Positions 36,944-45,887 are shown, counted from the stretch's first letter. The stretch: 64,000 nucleotides of DNA from Psychrobacter faecalis (GCF_016107575.1 NZ_JABAST010000003.1:1-64000), one strand, 5' to 3'. Translations and numbers: made by a program. Notes: generated by a model from the sequence alone, not told the origin.

Positions 36944-37744
36944 ATGACAACCTTATCTACTTTAAATAAATTTAAAAAAGACGGTGTTAAATTCACCTGT
37001 CTGACCTGCTATGACGCCATGTTTGCGCGTATGATGGACAACGCGCAAATCGATACGATTTTGATTGGTGATAGTTTGGGCATGGTAGTACAGGGTCATG
37101 ATTCAACCTTGCCTGTCAGCGTTGATGATATGGCTTATCATACAACCAATATCGCCCGTAGTAATAAGCATGCGTTGATTTTAGCGGATTTGCCGTTTAT
37201 GAGTTATGTGACGCTCCCAGATGCGGTGGCCAATAGCCGCAAGCTGATGCAGGCGGGCGCGCACGTGATTAAGATTGAAGGCGGTAGTGAGCTTTGCGAT
37301 TTGGTCAAAACCTTGGCGCAAGCAGGTACGCCGACTTGTGTGCATTTAGGACTGACGCCGCAGTCTGTCAATGTCTTTGGTGGTTATAAAATACAAGGTC
37401 GCGGTGATGCAGCAGCCGAAAAACTGCTGACTGATGCTAAAGCGGTCGTCGAGGCGGGTGCAGCGCTTTTGGTATTAGAGTGTGTACCCGCTGAGCTTGC
37501 GAAGGCAGTTACAGAAGCCGTAGCTGTGCCGGTTATTGGGATTGGCGCTGGTGCTGCTACTGATGGTCAAGTCCTTGTCATGCATGACATGCTGGGCATG
37601 GTGCACGGCCGCGTACCGCGCTTTGTCCATGACTTTTTAACTGACGAGCGTAATAGCGCAGGTAGTATTGAAGGGGCTTTTGCGCTGTATCAGCAGTCGG
37701 TACGTGACGGCAGTTTTCCCACTGAGCAGCACCAATTTAGCTAG
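36944..37744 (+). CDS. panB: 3-methyl-2-oxobutanoate hydroxymethyltransferase
   Basis: First committed step of pantothenate synthesis: adds a hydroxymethyl group from methylenetetrahydrofolate to 2-oxoisovalerate. The 266-residue product has LTCYDAMFARMMD, the metal and substrate motif GDSLGMVVQGHDSTLPV, VIKIEGG and PVIGIGAGAATDGQVLVMHDMLG. GAGGGT precedes the ATG. It is followed by a short tandem repeat and then panC. Confidence 0.98.
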   Translation: MTTLSTLNKFKKDGVKFTCLTCYDAMFARMMDNAQIDTILIGDSLGMVVQGHDSTLPVSVDDMAYHTTNIARSNKHALILADLPFMSYVTLPDAVANSRKLMQAGAHVIKIEGGSELCDLVKTLAQAGTPTCVHLGLTPQSVNVFGGYKIQGRGDAAAEKLLTDAKAVVEAGAALLVLECVPAELAKAVTEAVAVPVIGIGAGAATDGQVLVMHDMLGMVHGRVPRFVHDFLTDERNSAGSIEGAFALYQQSVRDGSFPTEQHQFS

Positions 37745-37745
37745 C

Positions 37746-37775
37746 CGTATTAAAGTAAATCGTATTAAAGTAAGC
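37746..37775. repeat. 15-nt tandem repeat between panB and panC
   Basis: CGTATTAAAGTAAAT (37746-37760) is followed at once by CGTATTAAAGTAAGC (37761-37775), and then by a fading third unit beginning CGTATT. It starts right after the panB stop codon. Confidence 0.8.
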
Positions 37776-37840
37776 CGTATTTGATTTAATGATTTGACCA
37801 TTATCAGTAGAACAAGCTGTCAGGATAAAACGTATTAACC

Positions 37841-38743
37841 ATGTCCATTATTTATCATCACATCGCAGCGTTGCGTAACGCCTTAAACCCTTATCGTGGT
37901 CAGCAAAATGGCAAGCAGCGTATTGCGTTAGTGCCAACGATGGGCAATCTGCATGACGGTCATCTTGAGTTGGTTAAACTTGCCAAACAACATGCCGATA
38001 TTGTGGTGGTGAGTATTTTCGTCAATCCTACCCAATTTGGCGTCGGTGAAGACTTTGATAGCTATCCTCGGACGTTAGATGAGGACGTTGCCAAACTTAC
38101 TACTGTTGCTGCCGATTACGTATTTGCGCCCAGTATTGATGAGATGTATCCGGTATTACCGCCACCAACGTCCGTTCGAGCAGGCGCAATCACCAGCCAG
38201 TTATGTGGCCAATCGCGTCCAAGTCATTTTGATGGCGTTGGCATTGTCGTCTCAAAGCTCTTTAATATCGTCCAGCCCAATGTCGCTGTGTTTGGGCAAA
38301 AAGACTATCAGCAGTTGGCCATTATTCAGCAGTTGGTGCGTGATTTAAGTTATCCGATTAAAATCATTGGCGCACCTATCGTACGAGCGGCTGATGGTTT
38401 AGCTTTGTCTTCGCGCAATCAGTATTTAACTGAAACTGAGCGCAATATCGCTCCCATGCTTCATCAAGAATTACAGCGCTTAGCCGACCAGCTAATGAAT
38501 GGCGCATATATCGAACGAGGGCTTGAGCATTTATTAGCAGCGGCTAGCGCGCGTATCACTGCCGCAGGTTTTATCATTGATTATTTAGAAGTCAAAACGG
38601 CGCAGCTTGATGCTTTAGAGATAGATGAAAAATCGACAACTTTCGCTGGAAGTCAGCAAGATTTGGTGATTTTAGTTGCTGCTTGGTTGGGCCGTGCACG
38701 CTTGTTAGACAATCAGCTAGTGACGGTAACACTGCCGTCATGA
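37841..38743 (+). CDS. panC: Pantothenate synthetase
   Basis: Joins pantoate and beta-alanine using ATP. The 300-residue product has the adenylation motifs PTMGNLHDGHLELV and SIFVNPTQFGVGEDFDSYPR, the pantoate-binding VVSKLFNIVQPN and FGQKDYQQLAI, and the KMSKS-like ALSSRNQYL. The ATG at 37841 begins the conserved fold; its ribosome-binding site is weak. The pair with panB is standard. No panD is in the window. Confidence 0.97.
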   Translation: MSIIYHHIAALRNALNPYRGQQNGKQRIALVPTMGNLHDGHLELVKLAKQHADIVVVSIFVNPTQFGVGEDFDSYPRTLDEDVAKLTTVAADYVFAPSIDEMYPVLPPPTSVRAGAITSQLCGQSRPSHFDGVGIVVSKLFNIVQPNVAVFGQKDYQQLAIIQQLVRDLSYPIKIIGAPIVRAADGLALSSRNQYLTETERNIAPMLHQELQRLADQLMNGAYIERGLEHLLAAASARITAAGFIIDYLEVKTAQLDALEIDEKSTTFAGSQQDLVILVAAWLGRARLLDNQLVTVTLPS

Positions 38744-38784
38744 GCGCGGGAGTGGCTAGACGCAATGTATAAGGATGACGGATC

Positions 38785-39744
38785 ATGAGTACAACTAAGG
38801 ACAATGAGCACGCCAAATCAAATAACGAGCAGACACAGACACATAAAGATGGTTTAAGTATCTTGGTGGTGTCAGGGCGCTCAGGCTCGGGCAAAACCTC
38901 CGTACTCAATATCCTAGAGGATTTGGGCTATTATTCTATTGATAATATGCCTTTGTCATTGGTTCCTGAGGCGGCGCAAAAGCTGGTTTGTGATAGCGGG
39001 ATTAAGCGCGTCGCCCTTGGGGTCGATATTCGCACTCCGCGTGCCGATTTGTCCAATTTTGCCGAAATACACGATACGTTAAAGCGGACGTATGGCGAAG
39101 AGGCGCTCACCGTCATTTATGTGACGGCGCAAGAGGATATCTTGGTGGCGCGCTTTAATGCCACCCGCCGCATTCATCCTTTGATGGTGCAAGATAGCAA
39201 AGGTATAGAAAATACCACTGATAATTTACCAGCGGCAATTGAAAAAGAAAACCAGCTTTTACAGCCGATATTTAGGCGTGCGGATCTTAAAATTGATACC
39301 AGTATGCTAAATATTCATCAGCTAAAAGAGCGCCTGCGCGATTATGTTGGCGCTGACAATCAAATCGCCATTAACCTGTTATCCTTTGGTTTTAAATACG
39401 GCAGCCCAATCGATGCCGACTTTGTCTTTGATGTGCGCATTTTGCCCAATCCGCATTGGAACCCAAAACTGCGCGCTGCGACAGGGCTTGATGCGGAAGT
39501 TGCTGAATTTTTTGCTGATTATCCAGAGGTGGCAGAGATGACTGACGATATCGCTACATTTTTGACGCGCTGGTTGCCAGATTTTTTACACAACAACCGT
39601 CATACGGTAACGGTTGCCATTGGCTGCACCGGTGGCAAGCATCGCTCAGTATTTATTACCAAGCATTTGCAAGATAAATTGACTACCAATCTGCCCGAAG
39701 GTTTGAGCGTTACCGCTAAGCACCGCGAAAAACATCGTTGGTAA
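38785..39744 (+). CDS. rapZ: RNase adapter protein RapZ
   Basis: In enteric bacteria RapZ binds the small RNAs GlmY and GlmZ and delivers GlmZ to RNase E, controlling glucosamine-6-phosphate synthase. This 319-residue product has the P-loop GRSGSGKT at 31-38, DLGYYSIDNMP, GVDIRTPR, the RRIHPL segment and the C-terminal GCTGGKHRSVFI. A Gln/Asn/Lys-rich extension of about 22 residues precedes the P-loop. It lies after panC rather than in the ptsN-hpf region usual in gammaproteobacteria. GlmY/GlmZ RNAs are not known outside enterics, so its partner here is unknown. Confidence 0.95.
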   Translation: MSTTKDNEHAKSNNEQTQTHKDGLSILVVSGRSGSGKTSVLNILEDLGYYSIDNMPLSLVPEAAQKLVCDSGIKRVALGVDIRTPRADLSNFAEIHDTLKRTYGEEALTVIYVTAQEDILVARFNATRRIHPLMVQDSKGIENTTDNLPAAIEKENQLLQPIFRRADLKIDTSMLNIHQLKERLRDYVGADNQIAINLLSFGFKYGSPIDADFVFDVRILPNPHWNPKLRAATGLDAEVAEFFADYPEVAEMTDDIATFLTRWLPDFLHNNRHTVTVAIGCTGGKHRSVFITKHLQDKLTTNLPEGLSVTAKHREKHRW

Positions 39745-39862
39745 GGCAAGGTTAGTAATGCTAATTATTAATGGTTATTAGCTACGATGAATGCTTAAGC
39801 AATATAATCAGCAAGACGCAATAAACTCTATTATTTACTATCTCGAAAAATGGAAAGCTTTT

Positions 39863-40375
39863 ATGATTGACTGGTCAGAACAAGATATGCGCGTCTCGCG
39901 CACAGAGCTCAAAAAAGCTCATGAGCGCTTACAGGCATTGTCGATACCGCTTGCCAGCTTATCGAAAAAGCAGCTTAAAAAACTGCCGGCAAGTGATTAT
40001 TTTATGGCAGAGCTGATGGCGCTTGCTGATATTACCAGTGCCAATGCGCGCAATCGTCAAACCAAACGGGTCGGTAAACTCATCAGTGAAGAAAACCGCC
40101 ATGAATTGGTTAAAGCCTTGTTCGATGCTTTTTTTCCAAAAGAGCAGATTTCTAAAATCGAAAGCTGGATTGAGCGCTTAAACATCAATGATGAAGGCAC
40201 GCTAAAGCAGTTTGTAAAACAATACAAAGCCTCTGAGCGTAATAGTTTGTATCAGTTGCTGCTATGGATTGAATATGCCAAACATACACAAGACGATGAA
40301 TTGATGGCGGAGTCTAAAGAAGATTTGGCCAGTTATATTCGTGAAGTGGCGATATTGTCGCAGCTGAAAAGCTAA
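39863..40375 (+). CDS. Ribosome biogenesis protein, YjgA/DarP family (DUF615)
   Basis: DarP associates with the large ribosomal subunit during its assembly. The 170-residue product shows the family layout: VSRTELKKAHERLQAL near the start, LASLSKKQLKKLP, and the basic helix ANARNRQTKRVGKL, then KALFDAFFPK and a helical C-terminus. The ATG at 39863 is preceded by TGGAAAG and begins just before the conserved part. An in-frame ATG at 39791 would add 24 residues without family support. A terminator follows. Confidence 0.85.
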   Translation: MIDWSEQDMRVSRTELKKAHERLQALSIPLASLSKKQLKKLPASDYFMAELMALADITSANARNRQTKRVGKLISEENRHELVKALFDAFFPKEQISKIESWIERLNINDEGTLKQFVKQYKASERNSLYQLLLWIEYAKHTQDDELMAESKEDLASYIREVAILSQLKS

Positions 40376-40417
40376 TTAATAATAATGCTTATATTAATTT
40401 ATAAACCATGACCTATA

Positions 40418-40447
40418 AAAAAGCCAATCGTTAAAGATTGGCTTTTT
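40418..40447. terminator. Bidirectional terminator between darP and dsbA
   Basis: A perfect 12-bp stem (40418-40429 with 40436-40447) with loop GTTAAA and A/T runs at its feet serves the two convergent genes. Confidence 0.9.
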
Positions 40448-40493
40448 GCATTTTTATAAACGTTCATTTTCTTAATAATTTACACATCTTAAA

Positions 40494-41114
40494 TTATTTT
40501 TTCTCGGCACGTACTTTATCAACGAGATAATCAACCACTTTAGGAACAGTGGCGCTTTCACCAGTCACCACATACTTACCATGGACGACTACTGCTGGTA
40601 CGCCTGAAAGTTGATAACGCTTAGCACCTGCCTGTGAGCGACCAATTTTTGTGCCAACGGCAAATGAGTTATAAAGACTATTGAATTTCTTTTCATTCAC
40701 CCCTTTAGATGCGTACCATTTGCTCAGTGATGCTTGGTCAAATAACTGTTTGCCGTCTTTATGCACAGCATCAAATAGGGCGTCATGGGTTTTGTCTTCA
40801 TAGCCTAGTAATTGCGCGGCGTAGAAACCACGGGCGCTGGCTTCCCAAACAGGGTTTAGCGCGGCTGGGGTTTTGAAAAATGCCACGTCTTTGTCTTTGG
40901 TTTTGGCCCATTTTTCCATATGTGGATTGAGGACGTTACAATGCGGGCAGCCATACCAAAAGAATTCACGCACAATGATAGCATCACCGCTGATTTTTTC
41001 TGGGTTGTCTAGCACGCGGTAGTCTTTTCCTGCGACATAATTGGCAGCTTGTGCGCCCATATTGGCAAACCCAATAGCACAAGCCAAACCAGTCAATGCG
41101 ATGATACGTTTCAT
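40494..41114 (-). CDS. dsbA: Thiol:disulphide interchange protein DsbA
   Basis: Periplasmic oxidase that introduces disulphide bonds into exported proteins. The 206-residue precursor has a signal peptide cleaved after AQA (residue 23), the thioredoxin-type active site FFWYGCPHCN with Cys56 and Cys59, and the cis-proline loop SGVPAVVVHGKY. Length is as in the family. AAGGAAA precedes the ATG. It is transcribed alone, leftwards. Confidence 0.96.
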   Translation of the reverse strand: MKRIIALTGLACAIGFANMGAQAANYVAGKDYRVLDNPEKISGDAIIVREFFWYGCPHCNVLNPHMEKWAKTKDKDVAFFKTPAALNPVWEASARGFYAAQLLGYEDKTHDALFDAVHKDGKQLFDQASLSKWYASKGVNEKKFNSLYNSFAVGTKIGRSQAGAKRYQLSGVPAVVVHGKYVVTGESATVPKVVDYLVDKVRAEKK

Positions 41115-41568
41115 ACTTTTTCCTTGAGGTGTCGAGATTCAGAATAATTGTTTCAGAAGGTTCGATTCAGCAGTCATTTAGCGCATTTGTATAGAGGTCT
41201 CACAAGTTTAAGCGGCAATGCGTCGCCTAAATCACCCTTTTATAGACTACTGCCTATAATAGCGTAAAATGCCCATAGTTGTGAACCCGATTCTTAACTA
41301 ACGGTTGTAAAGCTGTGAGCTATTATTTAAGGTATCTTACTTATGGTTTTGCGCTTATTTTATACCTTGAATTTCAGCCCGATCGTCAATCCAAAGTCGT
41401 TAAGCCAAATTTTTTCAATATAAGAATAACTGACTCATAAGACTATAATTTGCGCGTTTCACAAACGGTGACGATGTACTCACGACAAAGTTGCTGCTCT
41501 CATGCTAATATTGAGCGTAGCATCATACTTCCCGATAATAACTATAATGCCAATAAAGGAAAAATCCT
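41115..41568. other. Divergent spacer between dsbA and ubiG
   Basis: 454 AT-rich bases with no gene seen. TATAAT occurs on the plus strand at 41255-41260 and 41444-41449; the second is 120 bases before ubiG and is the better candidate -10, though no good -35 is visible. Confidence 0.4.
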
Positions 41569-42429
41569 ATGAGCCAAGTTTTACCTTCTGCGCAGCTTGT
41601 GAATCATCAACAAAACAATCCTACTGACAATATGAGCAATAGTAATAATGCTGCTAACGAATTCAATCAAAACACGGCGATTAATGTCGATGCCAGCGAA
41701 GTAGAAAAATTCAACAATTTGGCGAGCGAGTGGTGGAATAAAACCGGCGCCTTTGCCACCTTACACGAAATCAATCCGCTACGCCTTAATTGGATAGAAG
41801 GCAACGTCAAGCACGGCTTTAAGAGTGCCGATAGCAGTAAAATCGCAGAGTTGGGCTTGGCGGGTAAAAAAGTTCTTGATGTCGGTTGCGGCGGCGGTAT
41901 CTTGTCAGAATCAATGGCGCGACGCGGCGCTGATGTTACTGGTATTGACCTTGGCACAGAAAATCTCAAAGCGGCGGCCTTGCATGCTGAGCAAAGCAAT
42001 TTAGATAATACCTTGCGTTATCAGCACATTCCGATTGAACAATTGGCTGAAACCCATGCCGGCCAGTTCGATGTGGTGACTTGTATGGAGATGCTCGAGC
42101 ATGTACCAGACTCAACTGCCATCGTTGAGGCGTGTTTTAAGCTACTAGCGCCAGGCGGCGTTTGCGTGCTCTCGACCATTAACCGCAACCCTAAGTCCTA
42201 CTTATTTGCCATCGTTGGCGCTGAGTATGTATTGCGCCTACTTGATCGCGGCACCCATGATTACGCCAAATTTATCACCCCAGCCGAATTGGATAAAATG
42301 GCAATTAATACGGGTTTCAGCCGTCAAGATATGATTGGGCTGCATTATAATCCGTTGACCAAACGCTACTGGTTGGCGCAAAACGTCGATGTCAATTATA
42401 TGATGGCGGTACAAAAACCACTGACGTAA
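41569..42429 (+). CDS. ubiG: Ubiquinone biosynthesis O-methyltransferase
   Basis: S-adenosylmethionine-dependent enzyme that performs both O-methylations in ubiquinone synthesis. The 286-residue product has the UbiG start EVEKFNNLASEWWNKTG, motif I VLDVGCGGGILSESMARRG and motif CMEMLEHVPD, then SPxG-like LAPGGVCVLSTINRNPKSY. An Asn/Gln-rich extension of about 44 residues precedes the fold; the strong AAAGGAAA before the first ATG suggests it is really translated. gph and a YciK-type gene follow, an order seen in related bacteria. Confidence 0.97.
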   Translation: MSQVLPSAQLVNHQQNNPTDNMSNSNNAANEFNQNTAINVDASEVEKFNNLASEWWNKTGAFATLHEINPLRLNWIEGNVKHGFKSADSSKIAELGLAGKKVLDVGCGGGILSESMARRGADVTGIDLGTENLKAAALHAEQSNLDNTLRYQHIPIEQLAETHAGQFDVVTCMEMLEHVPDSTAIVEACFKLLAPGGVCVLSTINRNPKSYLFAIVGAEYVLRLLDRGTHDYAKFITPAELDKMAINTGFSRQDMIGLHYNPLTKRYWLAQNVDVNYMMAVQKPLT

Positions 42430-42502
42430 ATTTTTTTTATGAGTATTCCTTTTTAACCAATTTTTAAATCCATGTTTTAAATTAATATTAAGAGCGCCTG
42501 TT

Positions 42503-43213
42503 ATGAGTCAATTTGTAAAAGCTGTCTTGTTCGACCTTGATGGGACGTTAATCGACACTGCCGCCGATTTCGTCCGGATTATTGGTAAAATGAGCGGCGA
42601 GAATGATTGGCAAGCACCACCTGAAGCTGAGATTCGTGAGCAAGTTTCCGCAGGCGCTTCGTCGATGGTACGCTTGATGCTGCGTCATAACGGCCAACTT
42701 GAGGTTAGTGAAGAGACATTGCTTGAGTTTCGTCAGCAGTTTTTAGACGATTATGAAGCCGATATATGCGTCGATAGCTGTGTTTTTAGCGAGCTTGAAG
42801 AAGTACTGCGCACCTTAGAGGATAAAGGCGTGCCGTGGGGAATTGTCACCAATAAGCCGCGCTATTTAGCAGAGCTTTTGCTAGAAACAATGCAGTTAGA
42901 TGAGCGCTGCTCGGTACTGGTCTGTCCTGATGATGTATCACGCTCTAAGCCAGATCCAGAGCCGATGTATATGGCGTTGGAAAAACTCGCTATCCCGCGC
43001 GGCGCTGCTGAAAGCGTACTTTATATTGGCGACCATATACGCGATATCGAAGCGGGCAACGCCGCTGGTATGACAACCATTTTAGCTGCCTATGGTTATA
43101 TCCCGCCTGAAGATCAAAAAAACTTAAAGAAATGGGGTGCTGACTACATTACCGATAGCCCTAAAGAGTTGAGTAAGCTTTTACTTGCTTCAGGTAAGTT
43201 TGACTATTTATAA
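42503..43213 (+). CDS. gph: HAD-family phosphoglycolate phosphatase
   Basis: Dephosphorylates 2-phosphoglycolate or a similar small phosphate ester. The 236-residue product has the HAD motifs in order: LFDLDGTLIDTAADF (nucleophile Asp), IVTNKP (motif II), Lys in SRSKPDPEPM and GDHIRDIEAGNAAG (motif IV). It lies 73 bases after ubiG, as in several gammaproteobacteria. HAD specificity is hard to infer, but motif and neighbours fit Gph/MupP. MupP, acting in muropeptide recycling in Pseudomonas, is in the same ubiG context and is a real alternative. Confidence 0.88.
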   Translation: MSQFVKAVLFDLDGTLIDTAADFVRIIGKMSGENDWQAPPEAEIREQVSAGASSMVRLMLRHNGQLEVSEETLLEFRQQFLDDYEADICVDSCVFSELEEVLRTLEDKGVPWGIVTNKPRYLAELLLETMQLDERCSVLVCPDDVSRSKPDPEPMYMALEKLAIPRGAAESVLYIGDHIRDIEAGNAAGMTTILAAYGYIPPEDQKNLKKWGADYITDSPKELSKLLLASGKFDYL

Positions 43214-43307
43214 AATAACTACTTATAAAGCAAATAAGCCATTCATCAAGATAGCTAATAAGCAACCTACCTATTAAATCATCAAATAATAAGCAGTGAG
43301 TAATGCC

Positions 43308-44144
43308 ATGAGTGACAATACTAATCCGCCTACGCCGCAGCAAGCCAATCAAGCAGTTGCGCAAAACGCTGTACCATCTGTATCGCACGACGCTATTCGT
43401 AATTTTATACCGCCTGATAACTGCTTAGATGGTAAAACAATTTTGGTCACGGGTGCTGGTGATGGTATCGGCCGTGTTGCCGCCTTGACCTATGCGCGTT
43501 ACGGTGCGACGGTGTTACTGTTGGGTCGTACCAGTAGCAAACTTGAATACGTTTATGATGAAATCGAAAGCTTTGGCGGCAAGCAGCCTGCCATGCTACC
43601 GATGAATCTCGAAGGTGCGACTTATGCTGAGATGCAAACGCTAGAGAATTTGATAGCAAAAGAAGTCGGACAGCTCGATGGGGTATTGCACAACGCTGGC
43701 ATGCTAGGTGCTTTGACACCGCTTGAGATGTACGATGTCGATATGTTTGCTCAAGTGATGAAGGTCAACTTTACTTCCACCTTTATGCTCACCCAAGCGC
43801 TACTGCCGCTGCTTAAAGATGCCGCCCATGGTTCTATCGTCTTTACTTCTAGTAGCGTTGGCACCCATCCGCGCGCGTTTTGGGGTGCCTATGCACTGTC
43901 CAAGCAAGCGGTAGAAGGCATGAGTGATATATTTACCCAAGAGACGCAAAATACCACCAATTTACGCTTCAATTGCATCAACCCCGGCGGCACCCGTACC
44001 AATATGCGTGCTCATGCTTTTCCGGGTGAAAATCCGATGAGCCTGAAAACGCCAGAAGATATTATGGGCGGTTATGTGTTTTTGATGAGTGATGAAAGCA
44101 TCGGCGTACGCGGTCAAGTGGTTGAGCTGCAACCAAAAGACTAA
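43308..44144 (+). CDS. YciK-type short-chain dehydrogenase/reductase
   Basis: An NAD(P)-dependent oxidoreductase. The 278-residue product has the cofactor motif VTGAGDGIGRVAALTYARYG, HNAGMLG, the catalytic Ser in TSSSVGTHPR and the Tyr-x-x-x-Lys in AYALSKQAVEGM. The pattern and the ubiG-gph-yciK order match the YciK family, whose natural substrate is unknown. A Gln/Pro/Asn-rich extension of about 40 residues precedes the Rossmann fold. ATG 43308 is chosen over the GTG at 43296. Confidence 0.9.
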   Translation: MSDNTNPPTPQQANQAVAQNAVPSVSHDAIRNFIPPDNCLDGKTILVTGAGDGIGRVAALTYARYGATVLLLGRTSSKLEYVYDEIESFGGKQPAMLPMNLEGATYAEMQTLENLIAKEVGQLDGVLHNAGMLGALTPLEMYDVDMFAQVMKVNFTSTFMLTQALLPLLKDAAHGSIVFTSSSVGTHPRAFWGAYALSKQAVEGMSDIFTQETQNTTNLRFNCINPGGTRTNMRAHAFPGENPMSLKTPEDIMGGYVFLMSDESIGVRGQVVELQPKD

Positions 44145-44306
44145 TCGTCATCTACAGTTCTATTGAGCAATAATTTCATAGCTATTTTTATCATTGATAA
44201 AACCGCTTATTTATTGAAATAAACGTTATGTAGACCCATCTATTTGTTATTAAAGACTTTTATCAATTAAGACCTAAATAGCATTAATAAAAAATAGGAT
44301 ACGATT

Positions 44307-44573
44307 ATGGCAGGTGGCTGGTCAAGAGATGGAGCAGAACATGAGCAAATGGATGCAACGGTTAACGATGCGTTAGAACGCGCACGGCGCTCACTGCCGA
44401 CCGGTGAAAGCGCTGAGTTTTGTGATGAGTGTGGCAATCCCATTCCAGAAGCGCGGCGCATAGCGGTACCGGGTGTGCAGCACTGTGTTAGCTGTCAGTC
44501 TGAGCTTGAAAAAGAAGCAAGGGCGACCGAGTTATTTAATCGCCGCGGTAGTAAGGACAGTCAATTACGTTAG
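44307..44573 (+). CDS. DksA/TraR-family zinc-finger protein, YbiI-like
   Basis: An 88-residue protein with a four-cysteine zinc finger: CDECG near residue 45 and CVSCQ near residue 72, flanked by PIPEARR. This is the small YbiI-type member of the DksA/TraR family. It lacks the long coiled coil by which DksA enters the RNA polymerase channel, so a transcriptional role is uncertain. AGGAT precedes the ATG. It is convergent with ompR and shares a very strong terminator. Confidence 0.85.
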   Translation: MAGGWSRDGAEHEQMDATVNDALERARRSLPTGESAEFCDECGNPIPEARRIAVPGVQHCVSCQSELEKEARATELFNRRGSKDSQLR

Positions 44574-44615
44574 GCTTACGTACTAAATATTTAGCGTTAA
44601 ACCAATAGTTAGAAC

Positions 44616-44656
44616 AATAAAAAAGCCCTGCAATCAATGTGCAGGGCTTTTTTATT
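44616..44656. terminator. Bidirectional terminator between the zinc-finger gene and ompR
   Basis: A perfect 17-bp stem (44616-44632 with 44640-44656) with a seven-base loop and A/T-rich feet. It serves both convergent genes. Confidence 0.92.
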
Positions 44657-44703
44657 GCATTAATTTCTATAGCATTAAATAGTATCAACACTGAATGCTA
44701 AAG

Positions 44704-45462
44704 CTATTCACTTTTAGCGGCTTCAACTTCTGCTTCATCGGGTACGAATACATAGCCGACGCCCCAAACGGTTTGGATATAACGCGCCTGTGACGGATTA
44801 TCCTCAATCAGGCGGCGCAAACGTGATACTTGCACATCGATAGAACGCTCCATCGCGCCCCATTCACGGCCGCGAGCAAGGTTCATCAATTTATCACGCG
44901 TCAACGGCTCACGCGGATGCTGCACCAAGGCTTTTAATACCGAGAATTCACCGGTTGTTAAAGTAACCACATTGCCATCACGTTTCAGGGTACGGGTCGA
45001 TAAATCAAGCGTCCATGGTCCAAACTCAACCACTTCAAGTTGATGGCTTGGCGCACCCGGCAGTTCACGATTTTGACGACGCAGCACCGCCTTGATACGA
45101 GCGAGCAACTCTTTTGGGTTAAATGGCTTTGGCAAATAGTCATCAGCACCGGCTTCAAGGCCAGCGATACGATCGGCATCGCCACCTTTGGCCGTCAGCA
45201 TGATGATCGGTATATCGCCATTATCTTCACGCAAACGCTTACAGATACTAATACCGTCTTCGCCTGGCAGCATCAAATCCAATACCACCAATGAGAACAG
45301 CTCACGCTGCATCAATTTGTCCATTTGATTGCCATCATGAGCGGTACGAACGACAAAACCATCGTCTTCTAGAAAACGCTGCAATAAAGAGCGCAAGCGT
45401 GCATCGTCATCAACGACCAAAATACGCTGGTTTAAGGTGTCAGGGCTGTTATTATCTGTCAT
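44704..45462 (-). CDS. ompR: OmpR-family response regulator without an adjacent sensor kinase
   Basis: DNA-binding response regulator of the osmolarity type. The 252-residue product has the acidic pair Asp18-Asp19 in VVDDDARLRSLLQRF, the phospho-acceptor Asp62 in VVLDLMLPGEDG, the switch Lys in YLPKPFNPKELLARI and a winged-helix domain with GREWGAMERSIDVQVSRLRR, very close to enteric OmpR. GAGGATG precedes the ATG. An EnvZ gene would be expected directly downstream, but that side holds only a terminator and the convergent zinc-finger gene. The partner kinase must be elsewhere. Confidence 0.93.
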   Translation of the reverse strand: MTDNNSPDTLNQRILVVDDDARLRSLLQRFLEDDGFVVRTAHDGNQMDKLMQRELFSLVVLDLMLPGEDGISICKRLREDNGDIPIIMLTAKGGDADRIAGLEAGADDYLPKPFNPKELLARIKAVLRRQNRELPGAPSHQLEVVEFGPWTLDLSTRTLKRDGNVVTLTTGEFSVLKALVQHPREPLTRDKLMNLARGREWGAMERSIDVQVSRLRRLIEDNPSQARYIQTVWGVGYVFVPDEAEVEAAKSE

Positions 45463-45887
45463 ACAGTCATCCTCTTATAAAAATTATTATTGGTAGAAAT
45501 TGTGATTAAAAATACAAGGGTTAATATCTTTGTTAATAAAAATAGAATTCAAAAAAGCGTCCATAAAGGTAACAATATTAGTGTTACTAGCTAGGAATCA
45601 TTCCATCGATTGCTAAAAATCAATAAGTATAACAAACTAGTGTTCAGTACAGTAGTAAACTGCAATATTTGTACGATTAAGACTTTAGTGTATAAGATTG
45701 CTGTAATAATTGCATCAATGATAATGCTAAATGCTGTATGCGTTTGTTTAACAGGGCGCAAGAACGGACAATATCAGACGATTTTTGCCAGAAAACAGGT
45801 GATAAATAACGAAAAGATAAAAAGGATTTTTATTCATGCAGCTTTTGCTATAATGCAAAACTACATTTCTCAACGATTGATACGTCT
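45463..45887. other. Divergent spacer between ompR and tex
   Basis: 425 AT-rich bases. The only notable open frame (45610-45891, plus) translates to an Ile/Asn/Cys-rich string without family resemblance and runs through the tex promoter; I do not count it as a gene. Confidence 0.5.
45846..45854 (+). promoter_or_regulatory. Extended -10 promoter for tex
   Basis: TGCTATAAT is a perfect extended -10 element, 33 bases before the tex ATG. No good -35 is needed for this type, and none is clear. Confidence 0.55.
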
